Numbered from the stretch's first letter, positions 1 through 9,781 are shown. The stretch: DNA of 64,000 bases from Epilithonimonas bovis DSM 19482 (GCF_900108115.1 NZ_FTPU01000011.1:31603-95602), one strand, 5' to 3'. Numbers and translations are program-made. The notes: generated from the sequence alone by a model not told the origin.

Positions 1-2
1 TC

Positions 3-1361
3 TGCGGTATCGATATTATGGCGGAAAATCTTACTCAGCCACTAAAAGAAAGTGGCGGCGCCATCCTGGAAGTGAATGCGGCTCCCGGTTTCCGGATGCA
101 TCTGGCGCCAAGCGAAGGTTTGCCAAGAAACGTAGCCGCGCCGGTGGTGGACATGCTTTATCCACCGGGAAAAGAATTCAGGATTCCGATTATTGCTTTG
201 ACGGGGACCAACGGGAAAACTACTACTACAAGGCTCTTGGCGCATATTGTGAAAAATAATGGCAAACGGGTTGGTTTTACCACTTCGGACGGGATCTATA
301 TCCACAACACACTGCTTGAAAGAGGCGATACAACAGGACCTTTGTCTGCTGAATTTATCCTGAAAGACCCGACGGTTGAATTCGCAGTGCTGGAAACCGC
401 ACGAGGCGGAATCCTGCGTTCGGGGCTTGGATTTGGAACCTGTGATATTGGCGTTTTAACGAATATCAAAGAAGATCACCTGGGGATCAGCGATATCCAT
501 AACCTGAAGGATTTGACCCGTGTAAAAAGAGTGGTGCTGGACAGCGTGAAAAAAGATGGCTGGTGTATCCTGAATGCCGATGATGACTATTCTATGAGGA
601 TTATGAACGACCTGCATTCTAAGGTGGCATTATTCAGCCTGGATGAAAATAATCCGCATATCAAAAAATTTGCGAAAGAAGGCAAGGTAACCTGTGTATA
701 CGAAGAAGGATTTGTGACCATCAAAAAAGGAGAATGGAAAATCAGGATCGAGCGCGTTAAGAATATTCCGATTACCATGGACGGCAAAGCCAGATTTATG
801 ATTGCGAACGTTTTAGCAGCATCTTTGGCGGCTTATGTTTATGGGTTTGAGATTCCTAATATTGCATTGGCGCTCACCACTTTTATCCCAAGTGCACAGT
901 TGACGCCGGGCAGGCTGAATGTCTTTAATTTTAAAAATTTCAAAGTCATGATTGACTTTGCCCACAATCCTGCAGGCTATGAAGCGATTGAAGATTATCT
1001 GAAAAATGTAGAATCAAACAAAAAAATAGGTATTATCTCCGGCGTTGGTGACCGGCGCGACAGTGATATCCGTGAGTGTGGTAAAATTGCTGCAAGGATG
1101 TTTGATCATATCATCATCCGCAACGAGAAACATCTTAGGGGCCGTACAGAGGATGAGATCAATGGGTTGATTATTGATGGGATCCACAGCTCCGGGAATA
1201 ATGTGAGTTATGAGATTATCCCAAAAGAGATTGATGCCCTTAAGCATGCCATGAGCCTGGCAGAGGAAGGCACTTTTATTACTGCGCTGAGTGATGTGAT
1301 TAATAATGCTATAGAAATCGTTCAGGAATATCAGGCCAGAGAACTGTTGGATGAACAGTGA
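3..1361 (+). CDS. cphA: Cyanophycin synthetase, C-terminal part (gene cut by window start)
   Basis: CphA polymerises aspartate and arginine into cyanophycin using an ATP-grasp half and a Mur-ligase half. The window enters in frame at base 3, upstream of the first ATG at 18, and the first residues (CGIDIM, then EVNAAPGFRMHL) match the end of the ATP-grasp half. The Mur-ligase half follows, with the P-loop TGTNGKTTTT about 60 residues after that ATG, then ETARGGILR and a C-terminal ligase domain (DFAHNPAGY, GVGDRRDSD). Only about the last 450 of roughly 870 residues are visible. The ATG at 18 is internal and should not be taken as the start. Read-through is limited by a hairpin terminator 74 nt downstream. 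Confidence 0.9.
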   Translation, partial: CGIDIMAENLTQPLKESGGAILEVNAAPGFRMHLAPSEGLPRNVAAPVVDMLYPPGKEFRIPIIALTGTNGKTTTTRLLAHIVKNNGKRVGFTTSDGIYIHNTLLERGDTTGPLSAEFILKDPTVEFAVLETARGGILRSGLGFGTCDIGVLTNIKEDHLGISDIHNLKDLTRVKRVVLDSVKKDGWCILNADDDYSMRIMNDLHSKVALFSLDENNPHIKKFAKEGKVTCVYEEGFVTIKKGEWKIRIERVKNIPITMDGKARFMIANVLAASLAAYVYGFEIPNIALALTTFIPSAQLTPGRLNVFNFKNFKVMIDFAHNPAGYEAIEDYLKNVESNKKIGIISGVGDRRDSDIRECGKIAARMFDHIIIRNEKHLRGRTEDEINGLIIDGIHSSGNNVSYEIIPKEIDALKHAMSLAEEGTFITALSDVINNAIEIVQEYQARELLDEQ

Positions 1362-1434
1362 AAATCTTAAATAAGCTTCGAAAAGCACCAGCTGATGATT
1401 ATCAATTTAATAAATAATCCGTTACGGTAAATAA

Positions 1435-1473
1435 AAATGACAGTCTTATTTTTGAGACTGTCATTTGTTTTTT
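1435..1473 (+). terminator. Rho-independent terminator after cphA
   Basis: A 12-bp perfect stem (1435-1446 with 1455-1466) with an 8-nt loop is followed by a T-rich run. The A-rich left side means it could also stop transcription arriving from the convergent small gene at 1493-1663. Confidence 0.85.
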
Positions 1474-1492
1474 TGAATAGAGATTAGTATTA

Positions 1493-1720
<228 letters not shown>

Positions 1721-1737
1721 TTATAAATCAAAACGTA

Positions 1738-2664
1738 TTATGGTTGTGGATTTTGCAATAATTTTATAACAACAGGGAAATGATCGCTGTAACCGCCCAT
1801 ATATCTCGATCCGGAATAAGTCCTGTAAGGATATTGACTGTTTTTGCAGTCTTTATTCCTCAGTTTTTCCGATCGGCAAATATCTGTTTCGATTACATTA
1901 AATCCGAATGTCGTGCACAAGCTGTCGGTAAAAATAATCTGGTCAAAACAAGTACCCTTTTTGCCATGGTAGGTGGAGAAATGACCAGCTTCAAAAAATT
2001 TTATGAAAGGGTTTTCCAGTATTCTGTCCTTATTTTTACAATGTAGGAATTGCTGTAGAATTTCGCTGTCGGGATCTTCATTGAAATCGCCCATAATAAT
2101 AACTTCCTCATTATTTTTCATCAGATTTTGCACAGTTTCCTTTAACTGTCCCAAAATGTGGTGCCGCAGATCTTTTTTTGCATCCCGATCCCTTTTGGAT
2201 GGCAGATGTAGTACGAAGGTGTGTAGTGTTTTTCCTTTGTATAGCATTTCCGCATGCAGAATATCGCGGGTTCCGATATCGTTTTGGTTATCCTGGTGAA
2301 ACCGTAATACCTGGAAATTCACCAATGAGAAAACGGATGAGTTGTATAATATTGCAACGCTTAGATTTCTGGGATCTGCAGATTTTTGATATATGATTCC
2401 ATAATCTTTTATAACTGAATTTTGACTGACAAGATCTTCCAAAACCGATAGGTCACCAATCTCTGCCAAACCAATTAACGCAGGCTGTCCATTATAATTA
2501 TCGTTGATAAGGTTAAAAACCTGCCCTATTTTGTGGAGTTTGAGCTTATATTTGTAATCATCCCAATTCCGCATCCCACAATTCGGAAGGTCATCTTTGT
2601 CTGGCGGATAAAAATTCTCGGTATTGTAGAACATCAGGATCTCGGATGCTGCCTGATCTACCAT
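1738..2664 (-). CDS. Endonuclease/exonuclease/phosphatase family protein
   Basis: A 308-residue protein with the DNase I-like EEP fold signature: an early N-rich strand (MFYNTENFYPP), a central Glu in LIGLAEIGD, MGDFNED near residue 195, and a C-terminal SDHFPVV block carrying the catalytic Asp-His pair. It could cut nucleic acid or remove phosphate from a lipid or nucleotide; the substrate cannot be told from sequence. No signal peptide is evident. The start codon overlaps the end of corA by 7 bp (2658-2664), so the two are co-transcribed and probably translationally coupled. Confidence 0.85.
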   Translation of the reverse strand: MVDQAASEILMFYNTENFYPPDKDDLPNCGMRNWDDYKYKLKLHKIGQVFNLINDNYNGQPALIGLAEIGDLSVLEDLVSQNSVIKDYGIIYQKSADPRNLSVAILYNSSVFSLVNFQVLRFHQDNQNDIGTRDILHAEMLYKGKTLHTFVLHLPSKRDRDAKKDLRHHILGQLKETVQNLMKNNEEVIIMGDFNEDPDSEILQQFLHCKNKDRILENPFIKFFEAGHFSTYHGKKGTCFDQIIFTDSLCTTFGFNVIETDICRSEKLRNKDCKNSQYPYRTYSGSRYMGGYSDHFPVVIKLLQNPQP

Positions 2665-3560
2665 CTTTTCCGGCGCATATAAATAAAAGTTATTACGACA
2701 ATCAACAGCATAAGCCCAAGAGTAAAATAGTAGCCGTTTTTGTGGTGCAGTTCCGGCATGTTGTCAAAGTTCATCCCGTAGATGCCTGCTATAAAGGTGA
2801 TTGGTAAAAAATAAACAGAATAGATAGCCAGGAGTTTCATCACCTGATTGGCCTTTTGGTCAGACAGGGCCAAAAACATAGAGATGAGGTTGACGGTCTG
2901 GGCGTTGACATGGTCAAAATCTGCAATCACATCTTTTTGCTTGTCCAGCAGGTCCATTACTTCAACTTCCTGCAAATCAAGATTTTTAAATTTGGTGATC
3001 CATTCTGCAGAGATATTCAGGATACGGGTATTAAGGCCGGATTTCCTCTTTAAGTTATAAAGCCTTCGGATCTGGTTGGTTTGATTGGTATTTTTAAGGA
3101 AAATTTCATTTTCTATAGCATCCATTATCTCAAGGAGCGTGTTGCTCTCATCATCAAAGGTTTTAATAATCTTTAGAGCCAGCCGCAATGCCAGTCTGTC
3201 CCGTGTGATATCATCAGGCTTTTCTTTCAGTAATTCTTCATAGACCTTATTGATACTTTTGCTTTGAGCTCTGTGCATGGTAATGATAAGGCCGGGAACC
3301 AAAAAAATGCCCAGCTTGCTGCTGATATCGCTGATATTGTTGAGAGCACGCCGCTCAAGGTCTGTGGATTCCCGCGTCAGGAAGAATTTTACCTGATCTA
3401 CTTCCTCATATTTTGGGAGGTGATTAGGATCAATAGTGTCTTCCAGAAGCATTTCATTAATATGGTAACGCTCGTGCAAAAACTGCAGGTCTTCTTCGGT
3501 TGGTGCAATAACGTCTAGCCATTCCCAATTGGCATGTTTGTATTTCTGTTCTATTGGCAT
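2658..3560 (-). CDS. corA: CorA-type magnesium/cobalt transporter
   Basis: A 300-residue inner-membrane divalent-cation channel. The long cytoplasmic N-terminal region is followed by two C-terminal helices (about residues 238-258 and 275-294), with the family signature YGMNF just after the first and the usual basic end (MRRKRW). A TAnnTTTG box lies only a few bases before the ATG. It is the first gene of a two-gene operon with the EEP-family protein, whose start overlaps its stop. Nothing is missing compared with the family. Confidence 0.92.
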   Translation of the reverse strand: MPIEQKYKHANWEWLDVIAPTEEDLQFLHERYHINEMLLEDTIDPNHLPKYEEVDQVKFFLTRESTDLERRALNNISDISSKLGIFLVPGLIITMHRAQSKSINKVYEELLKEKPDDITRDRLALRLALKIIKTFDDESNTLLEIMDAIENEIFLKNTNQTNQIRRLYNLKRKSGLNTRILNISAEWITKFKNLDLQEVEVMDLLDKQKDVIADFDHVNAQTVNLISMFLALSDQKANQVMKLLAIYSVYFLPITFIAGIYGMNFDNMPELHHKNGYYFTLGLMLLIVVITFIYMRRKRW

Positions 3561-3564
3561 ATAA

Positions 3565-3572
3565 CAAATCTA
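3565..3572 (-). promoter_or_regulatory. Promoter -7 box of corA
   Basis: TAGATTTG on the minus strand matches the Bacteroidota -7 consensus TAnnTTTG. It ends 4 nt before the corA ATG, implying a very short or absent leader. Confidence 0.6.
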
Positions 3573-3800
3573 AATAAAATCCGGATAAATATGATAATTT
3601 TTCAGTTTTCTTCAGCCATATTTTCAGGTGCGGTTCGCCGAAAAGTCAGTCGGAGATGTGGAAGTGTTAATTGCTGGTGAAAATTTTCTCTTATCGATTA
3701 GAGGCCAATAATCTCCAAAAAAATGGCTTTTGACATCGCTGATGATTAATTGCAGATTATGATTTTATTAATTAAAACCTTATGTATTAAATAAAATAAT

Positions 3801-3808
3801 TATTTTTG
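3801..3808 (+). promoter_or_regulatory. Promoter -7 box of the fabH-like gene
   Basis: TATTTTTG matches TAnnTTTG and lies 24 nt before the ATG at 3833. The in-frame TTG within this box is therefore unlikely to be the start codon. Confidence 0.6.
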
Positions 3809-3832
3809 CCGGGAATTTTTGAAATCAGAGAA

Positions 3833-4855
3833 ATGTTTAAAAGTGTGATAGCTGGTGTAGGACATTATGTACCGGAAAATATAGTAACCAATGATGATCT
3901 TTCTCAACTGATGACCACCAACGATGAGTGGATTACCGAGAGAACTGGTATCAAAGAAAGACGACACCGCAAAAACCGTACAGATGCAGAAGAAACAACA
4001 TCGTTCTACGGCCTGAAAGCTTCAGAAATCGCTCTTAAAAATGCCAATCTTACAGCTAAAGACATCGATTATATTGTTTTTGCAACCCTATCACCGGATT
4101 ACTTTTTCCCGGGGTCCGGCGTGCTTTTGCAGGACATGCTGGGTTGTGGTACTATTGGCGCGCTGGACGTCAGAAACCAATGTTCTGGCTTTGTATATGC
4201 CATGAGTGTGGCAGACGCTTTTATAAAATCAGGGCTGTATAAAAATGTTCTGGTTGTAGGAGCAGAGATCCATTCCTTTGGCCTTGATTTTACAGACCGC
4301 AGCCGTGGTGTTTCTGTTATTTTCGGAGACGGTGCCGGCGCTGTGGTTTTATCGGCATCCGAGGACGATAACAAGAGTGGTATTCTCTCTGTTAATATGC
4401 ATTCGGAAGGGAAATATGCAGAGGAACTGGCGGTGAAATTCCCGGGCACCAAATTAGGCTGGAGCGATACGCTTCTTACTAATCCGGATTCTATCAAGCC
4501 GGAAGATATTTATCCTGTAATGAATGGTAATTTTGTCTTCAAACATGCGGTAACCCGTTTTCCTGAAACCATTATGGAAGCTCTGGAAAAAGCCGGAAAA
4601 TCGATAGAAGATTTGGATCTTTTAATTCCGCATCAGGCCAATATCAGGATTGCGCAGTATGTTCAGCAATTGCTGCATCTGCCGGATGAGAAAGTGTTTA
4701 TCAATATCCAGAACTATGGTAATACCACCGCTGCATCTATCCCGATTGCGCTAAGCGAAGCCATCCAGGAAGGGCGTATGAAGCGTGGCGACCTCGTTTG
4801 TATGTCTGCTTTTGGTAGCGGTTTTACATGGGGAAGCGTCCTTTTTGAATATTAA
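3833..4855 (+). CDS. fabH: 3-oxoacyl-ACP synthase III (FabH-like)
   Basis: A 340-residue thiolase-fold condensing enzyme that joins an acyl-CoA starter to malonyl-ACP at the beginning of fatty-acid synthesis. The catalytic triad is visible: Cys117 in RNQCSGF, His267 in IPHQAN and Asn297 in NYGNTTAAS. The ATG at 3833 is preferred over an upstream TTG because the latter lies inside a -7 promoter box. The gene stands alone with its own promoter and terminator, not in a plsX/rpmF cluster, so it may be an accessory FabH-type synthase and not the essential copy. Confidence 0.88.
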   Translation: MFKSVIAGVGHYVPENIVTNDDLSQLMTTNDEWITERTGIKERRHRKNRTDAEETTSFYGLKASEIALKNANLTAKDIDYIVFATLSPDYFFPGSGVLLQDMLGCGTIGALDVRNQCSGFVYAMSVADAFIKSGLYKNVLVVGAEIHSFGLDFTDRSRGVSVIFGDGAGAVVLSASEDDNKSGILSVNMHSEGKYAEELAVKFPGTKLGWSDTLLTNPDSIKPEDIYPVMNGNFVFKHAVTRFPETIMEALEKAGKSIEDLDLLIPHQANIRIAQYVQQLLHLPDEKVFINIQNYGNTTAASIPIALSEAIQEGRMKRGDLVCMSAFGSGFTWGSVLFEY

Positions 4856-4876
4856 TTTATGATTATAAATCATATT

Positions 4877-4912
4877 AAAACCCGAAGTCTCCTCTTCGGG
4901 TTTTGTTTTTAT
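4877..4912 (+). terminator. Terminator after the fabH-like gene
   Basis: An 11-bp perfect stem (4877-4887 with 4894-4904) is followed by TTTTGTTTTT. It separates this gene from the convergent DUF1501 gene. Confidence 0.88.
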
Positions 4913-4931
4913 CATTTTCTAAATCATTCTT

Positions 4932-6128
4932 TTAAATAAAATCATAATAGCCATTGGGTTTTCCAAGGATTTTTTGATCGTCAGAATGGAGCCATTTTTT
5001 TAGGATGGTAGCATATATTTTTCGGAAATCTTCGGTATAGATCAAGTCACCATAGCTAAGGTTTTCGAGATCAGGAAGTGTATTCAGTAAACCTTTTTTC
5101 TTCAGGCTGCCACTTATGAAAAACATCTGATTGGCAGTGCCATGGTCGGTTCCGTTACTGGCATTCTGAGCCACGCGGCGGCCAAACTCAGAAAAAGTCA
5201 TGATCATCACATCTTGGAATTTCCCATTCTCCTTTATATCCTTTGTAAAAATCTCGACCGCGTCACTGATATTTTTAAATAACTGATTTTGCCTGCTGTT
5301 TTGGTTGGTATGCGTATCAAAACTACCTGTAGACAGGTAGTAAACCTGGGTATTGATATCCGACTTGATGAGTGATGCAATGGTTTGGAAATCTTTACCA
5401 ATTTGGGTATTGGGATAGGTTTTATCGGTAGGTTTTGCCTCGCTTTCTTCAAAAATGTAACCCGAATTGCTGATGGCGTTCCCCAGAGTGTTATAGAGAT
5501 AAGATGCAAGATGATGCTCGTGGTCATGGTTGTCTGCTGCCAGTTTTTTATAAAGCGTCTCCTGGCTGTTATCATACAGTTTTTTCGGATCTCGGAAGGC
5601 AATGGCTTTGTTATTGTCGCCCTTCATCGCCAGGCTCAGCAGATCGTCAATTTCAATAGCTTGTGTTGGCTTTTGGCAATTGTGGCAGGCTTCATCCAGA
5701 TAACGCCCAAGCCATCCGGTATTGATGAACTGATTGCTGGCACTGGCGGATTGCCAAATATCCATACTCCGGAAATGGGATTTATTGGGATCGGGATAGC
5801 CAACGTTATTCATCACTGCCAGTTCGCCGTTATCATATAGTTCTTTGAAGAATTTTAAGTTGGGATTAATCCCTGCCTCATCTGTCAAGCGAAACGCATC
5901 ATTCTCTTTGATAGAAATCTGATTTCTCACTTTATAATAGATGTCGTTTTTCACAGGGATAATCGTGTTGAGGCCATCATTACCGCCGGACAACTGAAGA
6001 ATAATCAGTGTTTTCCCATTCATGGCAATTGCTTCCGGCAACGTCAGAGCTTTGAGAAAGTTGGGGAAAAGGAAAGAAGCGGCGGCAAGGCTGCTGGTTT
6101 TTATAAAGGTTTTTCTGTTGATAATCAT
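4932..6128 (-). CDS. DUF1501 domain protein (exported, sulfatase-like)
   Basis: A 398-residue protein with an N-terminal export signal (about residues 1-27, NRKTFIKTSSLAAASFLFP, resembling the start of Tat-exported members). The DUF1501 core shows LQLSGGNDGLNTIIP, a GYPDPNKSHFRSMDIWQ block, FDTHTNQ and FSEFGRRV...GTDHGTA, the metal-site motifs of the alkaline-phosphatase-like clan. Its exact substrate is unknown. It lies 10 bp after the DUF1800 gene; the two families are commonly paired and probably act together in the periplasm. Confidence 0.9.
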   Translation of the reverse strand: MIINRKTFIKTSSLAAASFLFPNFLKALTLPEAIAMNGKTLIILQLSGGNDGLNTIIPVKNDIYYKVRNQISIKENDAFRLTDEAGINPNLKFFKELYDNGELAVMNNVGYPDPNKSHFRSMDIWQSASASNQFINTGWLGRYLDEACHNCQKPTQAIEIDDLLSLAMKGDNNKAIAFRDPKKLYDNSQETLYKKLAADNHDHEHHLASYLYNTLGNAISNSGYIFEESEAKPTDKTYPNTQIGKDFQTIASLIKSDINTQVYYLSTGSFDTHTNQNSRQNQLFKNISDAVEIFTKDIKENGKFQDVMIMTFSEFGRRVAQNASNGTDHGTANQMFFISGSLKKKGLLNTLPDLENLSYGDLIYTEDFRKIYATILKKWLHSDDQKILGKPNGYYDFI

Positions 6129-6138
6129 AGCATTGTTT

Positions 6139-7503
6139 TTAGCAAAGTTGATAGTCTGGAGTTGACATGATACTGATCATCAGGTGTTTTTTGCTCTTTT
6201 CTGTATTGAATTGTGCAATCAGCTTTTCCAGACTTTTATCTGGATTGGCAAGCAACAGATTAAAAAGGTCCTGATCTAGTATCTTCGCCATACTTTCCCA
6301 ATGGATGGTAATGGTATTTTGTTTTTTATTAACCACTATATTTTGGTCGGATTTTCCCATATTGACATCATCATTGGCTTTTGGCTCAATATCCAGCGTT
6401 TTGTAGCCAGCTATTACCGCCGGGATTTTCATTCTGAGCAATAGGGTAGAGGCGTCTATCCATGCGGCACCGCTTGGCCAGCCTGCAACATTGGGCGGTT
6501 GTAGGAGTTCCTGGCCCAAGAGTTTTTCAAAATTGTAGACGATGTCGCGGTTTTGCAAATCCATTGGTAAAATACGCCTGATGCCTACAATCAGCTCTAC
6601 CGGAGATTTTACTTTAGCCCCAATGTTTTTTTCTGAATAAAACCAGTCGGATAAGAAGATCTCATCCATCAGTGCCATGATGTCATAATTAGATTGGTAG
6701 AATTTTTGGCTTAAGGATTTGATGAGTTTTTCATCAGGATCTTCATTTACATAAAACTGGTAGATCTTTCCGGTTATAAATTCTGCGCAGGCCGGCTTTT
6801 CTAAAATAATATTGATGATATCAGCACCGTCAAAATTGTCGGTTTTACCCAAAAATTCTTTTTCGCCGGTATCGTGTTGCTTTTTATTATCTGTAAATTC
6901 GCCAAGCCCGTTATAACTCCAGCCCGTGAAAGCCCTTGCAGATTCACGGATGTCTTTTTCGGTATACTGCCCTCTTCCCAGGGTAAATAATTCCATCAGT
7001 TCTCGGGCAAAATTCTCGTTGGGATTGGCTTTTTTATTCTGTTGGTTGTTGAGGAAATTAAGCATCGCTGCAGATTTTGAAACAGCGAAAACCAGGTCGC
7101 GGAAGTTTCCGAGCGCATTTTTTCTGAAAATCTCGATAATCTCCTTATTAAAAAGCGCCTGCTGGATTCTTGTGGCAAAATGGCCGTGCCAGAACAGGGC
7201 CATTTTCTCCTGAAGCTGGCTAGGACTTTTTATCATCTCCTCGTGCCAGGATTTTTTAACAGCATTATTATAATTTTTGTTGAAAAGGTTAACAGGCTTT
7301 TTATCAACAGCCTTAGCGAGTTCTTGATATTCTTCGGGGCTGAGGCCTGCTATATCGGTTTGCAGAATATGGTAATCGCCAGTGTTACTGATTTCTTTGT
7401 AAAAATCCTTTGGGCTTCTATTTTTATATTTCTCAATATCGTTATGATGGATACCAAAACCCGCTCTGGAAATCAAATGTTTATTTTTGAGAAAGTTATT
7501 CAT
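6139..7503 (-). CDS. DUF1800 domain protein
   Basis: A protein of 454 residues if started at the ATG at 7501-7503; an upstream in-frame ATG would add 25 residues with no family match. The family core is visible: LISRAGFG near the N-terminus, ALFWHGHFATR, NENFARELMELFTLG, ARAFTGWSY and PPNVAGWPSG. DUF1800 proteins are of unknown biochemical function and are nearly always next to DUF1501 proteins, as here with a 10-bp gap, so the two form an operon with this gene first. Confidence 0.9.
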   Translation of the reverse strand: MNNFLKNKHLISRAGFGIHHNDIEKYKNRSPKDFYKEISNTGDYHILQTDIAGLSPEEYQELAKAVDKKPVNLFNKNYNNAVKKSWHEEMIKSPSQLQEKMALFWHGHFATRIQQALFNKEIIEIFRKNALGNFRDLVFAVSKSAAMLNFLNNQQNKKANPNENFARELMELFTLGRGQYTEKDIRESARAFTGWSYNGLGEFTDNKKQHDTGEKEFLGKTDNFDGADIINIILEKPACAEFITGKIYQFYVNEDPDEKLIKSLSQKFYQSNYDIMALMDEIFLSDWFYSEKNIGAKVKSPVELIVGIRRILPMDLQNRDIVYNFEKLLGQELLQPPNVAGWPSGAAWIDASTLLLRMKIPAVIAGYKTLDIEPKANDDVNMGKSDQNIVVNKKQNTITIHWESMAKILDQDLFNLLLANPDKSLEKLIAQFNTEKSKKHLMISIMSTPDYQLC

Positions 7504-7720
7504 AAGGTAAAGATTATGACAGTTGGAGTTGATTGTTACAGCATAGTTAAACATGACAAAACGAATTCCGGCTGTCATTAACAGAATTTAATAGTAATTT
7601 AAAATTAATTAACTGAAAATTAGACGCTTGTTAAATGCTGTGTTAGATTTGTCAAACAAAAGGTATGCTTTGGCACGGTATTTACAATGAAGACCTTTGT
7701 AAAATTTAAAATTTAAAAAT

Positions 7721-8317
7721 ATGAAAACTTTAAAGCAGTTGGTATTAGGACTAGGGATTTTGGTTGGCGGAGTTGCTTCAGCTCAAAGTTCGGATATGAC
7801 TAATATGTTCAAAGTAGGTCTTAACGGTGGTGTTTCTACAGGCGGTAATACAGCGGCAAACCTCGGTGTTGATTTGTCTTACCAAAATCTGATTACGCCT
7901 GGTTTTGGTTTAGGTATCGCTACTGGTTATAACCATTATTTTGCAAAAGATAGGACTATAAACGGCGTTGACGTAAAAAATAACGATTTTGGTGTAATAC
8001 CTGTTGCAGCACTTTTCAGAATTTATCCTAAACAAACAGGTTTCTATTTTGGAGCTGACTTAGGTTACGGTTTTATCGTAGGTGATGATAAAGTGGCATC
8101 AAGTACAAACCCAACTAATGTAGCATATAATAATGTTGACAGACCTGATGGCGGTTTTTACATCAAGCCGGAAATTGGATATCATAACCGTGACTGGAAC
8201 TTCTTTGTACAGTATAACAAAACCTTTACAGGTGACAAGGGACAGATTGGAGATCAAAAATACAATGCCGGTGCAATCGGTGTTGGATTTGGTTACAACA
8301 TTCCTTTAGGAAAATAA
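7721..8317 (+). CDS. Small outer-membrane beta-barrel protein
   Basis: A 198-residue secreted protein. A signal peptide (residues 1-21, ending GVASAQ) is followed by alternating amphipathic strands rich in Gly and aromatics (FGLGIATGYNHYF, GFYFGADLGYGF, NAGAIGVGFGYNIP), ending in a strand typical of barrel proteins. It likely folds as an 8-strand barrel in the outer membrane. No specific ligand can be inferred. It is a single-gene unit with its own terminator. Confidence 0.8.
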   Translation: MKTLKQLVLGLGILVGGVASAQSSDMTNMFKVGLNGGVSTGGNTAANLGVDLSYQNLITPGFGLGIATGYNHYFAKDRTINGVDVKNNDFGVIPVAALFRIYPKQTGFYFGADLGYGFIVGDDKVASSTNPTNVAYNNVDRPDGGFYIKPEIGYHNRDWNFFVQYNKTFTGDKGQIGDQKYNAGAIGVGFGYNIPLGK

Positions 8318-8371
8318 AAAATGTTTTAATATCATAAAGATTGCTAAAACATTAAAATTAAACTATGTCAT

Positions 8372-8410
8372 ATTAACGCTTTCATGAATAATGAGAGCGT
8401 TAATTTTTTT
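8372..8410 (+). terminator. Terminator after the beta-barrel gene
   Basis: A stem of 9 perfect pairs (8372-8380 with 8396-8404), extended inward by a further run with one G-U pair, is followed by a T tract. Confidence 0.85.
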
Positions 8411-8455
8411 ATTTAAAAGTTATCATAAATCAATTTAATTTTGAATCATTCTAAG

Positions 8456-8463
8456 TAAATTTG
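8456..8463 (+). promoter_or_regulatory. Promoter -7 box of the YceI gene
   Basis: TAAATTTG matches the TAnnTTTG consensus and lies 21 nt upstream of the ATG at 8485. Confidence 0.6.
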
Positions 8464-8484
8464 TGCAATTAAATTATTTAAAAA

Positions 8485-9051
8485 ATGAAAAAAGTATTAT
8501 TACTTGCCGTGTTGGCCAGCGGACTGGCATTTGGACAGACGAAAAAAGTTATAGGTTCTGATGTACACTGGTGGGGTTATAAAATAGCTAAAACAGAGGC
8601 TTCTTCTCATGACGGAACCGTAAAAGTGAAATCAGGAAACCTTGTTCTGAAAAATGGCGCAGTAGTCGGTGGTGATTTCGTTTTGGATATGACAACTATC
8701 AGCGCTACAGACCTTTCCGGAGAAGGCAAAACAAAATTAGAAGGACATCTTAAAAATGGTGATTTTTTCGAAGTTGAAAAATATCCTACAGCAACATATA
8801 AAATCACTTCTGTAAAGAAAAATACAAACAAAGATTATAACTTTGTAGTCAACGGAAATCTGACTGTGAAAGGTAAAACCAATCCGGTTTCTTTCCCGGC
8901 AAAAATCACTTCTAACAAAGGTATAATCACATTAGAGTCTGATAAATTCTCTTTTGACAGACAAAAATTTGATGTGGCTTACAAAGCTGCCATGCAAGAT
9001 GCACTGGTAAAAGATGATGTTGATATGAAGATTAAAATTACTGTAAAATAA
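8485..9051 (+). CDS. YceI family periplasmic lipid-binding protein
   Basis: A 188-residue protein with a signal peptide (about residues 1-17, ending in AFGQ). The lipocalin-like YceI fold follows: VHWWGYKIAKTEASSHDGTV, a FVLDMTTISATDL block, HLKNGDFFEVEKYPTATYKI and a final KIKITVK strand. YceI proteins bind isoprenoid-type lipids in the periplasm. It is a single-gene unit bounded by a promoter box and a terminator. Confidence 0.9.
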   Translation: MKKVLLLAVLASGLAFGQTKKVIGSDVHWWGYKIAKTEASSHDGTVKVKSGNLVLKNGAVVGGDFVLDMTTISATDLSGEGKTKLEGHLKNGDFFEVEKYPTATYKITSVKKNTNKDYNFVVNGNLTVKGKTNPVSFPAKITSNKGIITLESDKFSFDRQKFDVAYKAAMQDALVKDDVDMKIKITVK

Positions 9052-9071
9052 TTTTACCGATCATAAATTTT

Positions 9072-9099
9072 AAAGAGCAGATTTTTTCTGCTCTTTTTT
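9072..9099 (+). terminator. Terminator after the YceI gene
   Basis: A 9-bp stem (9072-9080 with 9088-9096) is followed by T residues. Confidence 0.85.
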
Positions 9100-9104
9100 G
9101 TTCT

Positions 9105-9112
9105 TAACTTTG
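9105..9112 (+). promoter_or_regulatory. Promoter -7 box of the alpha/beta hydrolase
   Basis: TAACTTTG matches the -7 consensus 20 nt before the TTG start at 9133, which supports that unusual start codon. Confidence 0.6.
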
Positions 9113-9132
9113 GCATAAAATAAACATAGAAA

Positions 9133-9774
9133 TTGAAATTATACATCATAAGTGGACTTGGTGCAGACGAAAAAGTCCTGGAAAAACTGAGCTTTAATCC
9201 CAATATTCAGCCGGTGCATATCTCCTGGCTGATCCCGGAAAAAGACGAAGAATTTCACCATTATATCGGGAGGATGGCCGATTGTATAGATAATACCGAG
9301 GATTTTTACCTGATGGGATATTCTTTCGGAGGGATTATTGTGCAGGAGATCCATAAGATAAAACCGGCAAAAAAAGTAGTAATACTGGGAAGCATCCGTT
9401 CAGATAAAGAAAAATCCCGGCTTATCAAACTGGGAGAAGTCACGCATCTTACCAAATACCTGCCTGTTCGGCTTTTTAATGAAAACAGTGCCGCTTTCTA
9501 CACCTTCTTCCGCAAACTTTTCGATCCCAAAAATCCTGCATTGCTACAATATTTTCGGGTAAGAGATCCTTATTATCTCAAATGGTCTGTAGATAAAATT
9601 TCCGCCTGGCGATTTGATGCTATAGATGATGTTATCCAGATTATGGGAGACCGGGACATTGTTTTTCCACTCAAAAATTCGCGGCCGGATTATGTGATAA
9701 AAAATGCCACACATCTCTTTCCTGCAACCAAAGCCAAACAGGTTTCCGATATCCTTAAAACTATTTTTGTTTAA
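9133..9774 (+). CDS. Alpha/beta hydrolase
   Basis: A small 213-residue hydrolase starting with TTG. The nucleophile elbow is GYSFGG (Ser64), a likely Asp is in IMGDRDIV, and the His is in NATHLF near the C-terminus. It has no lid domain of note and no signal peptide, so it is probably a cytoplasmic esterase or thioesterase of unknown substrate. The TTG start is chosen because the protein begins well there (KLYIISGLGADE) and a promoter box lies just upstream. It is convergent with tex, 8 bp away, with no terminator hairpin visible between them. Confidence 0.75.
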   Translation: MKLYIISGLGADEKVLEKLSFNPNIQPVHISWLIPEKDEEFHHYIGRMADCIDNTEDFYLMGYSFGGIIVQEIHKIKPAKKVVILGSIRSDKEKSRLIKLGEVTHLTKYLPVRLFNENSAAFYTFFRKLFDPKNPALLQYFRVRDPYYLKWSVDKISAWRFDAIDDVIQIMGDRDIVFPLKNSRPDYVIKNATHLFPATKAKQVSDILKTIFV

Positions 9775-9781
9775 AAATCAT

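Noticed and set aside
7504..7578. Extended start of the DUF1800 gene
   Set aside because: The extra 25 residues lack family resemblance; the ATG at 7503 begins directly before the conserved LISRAGFG region.
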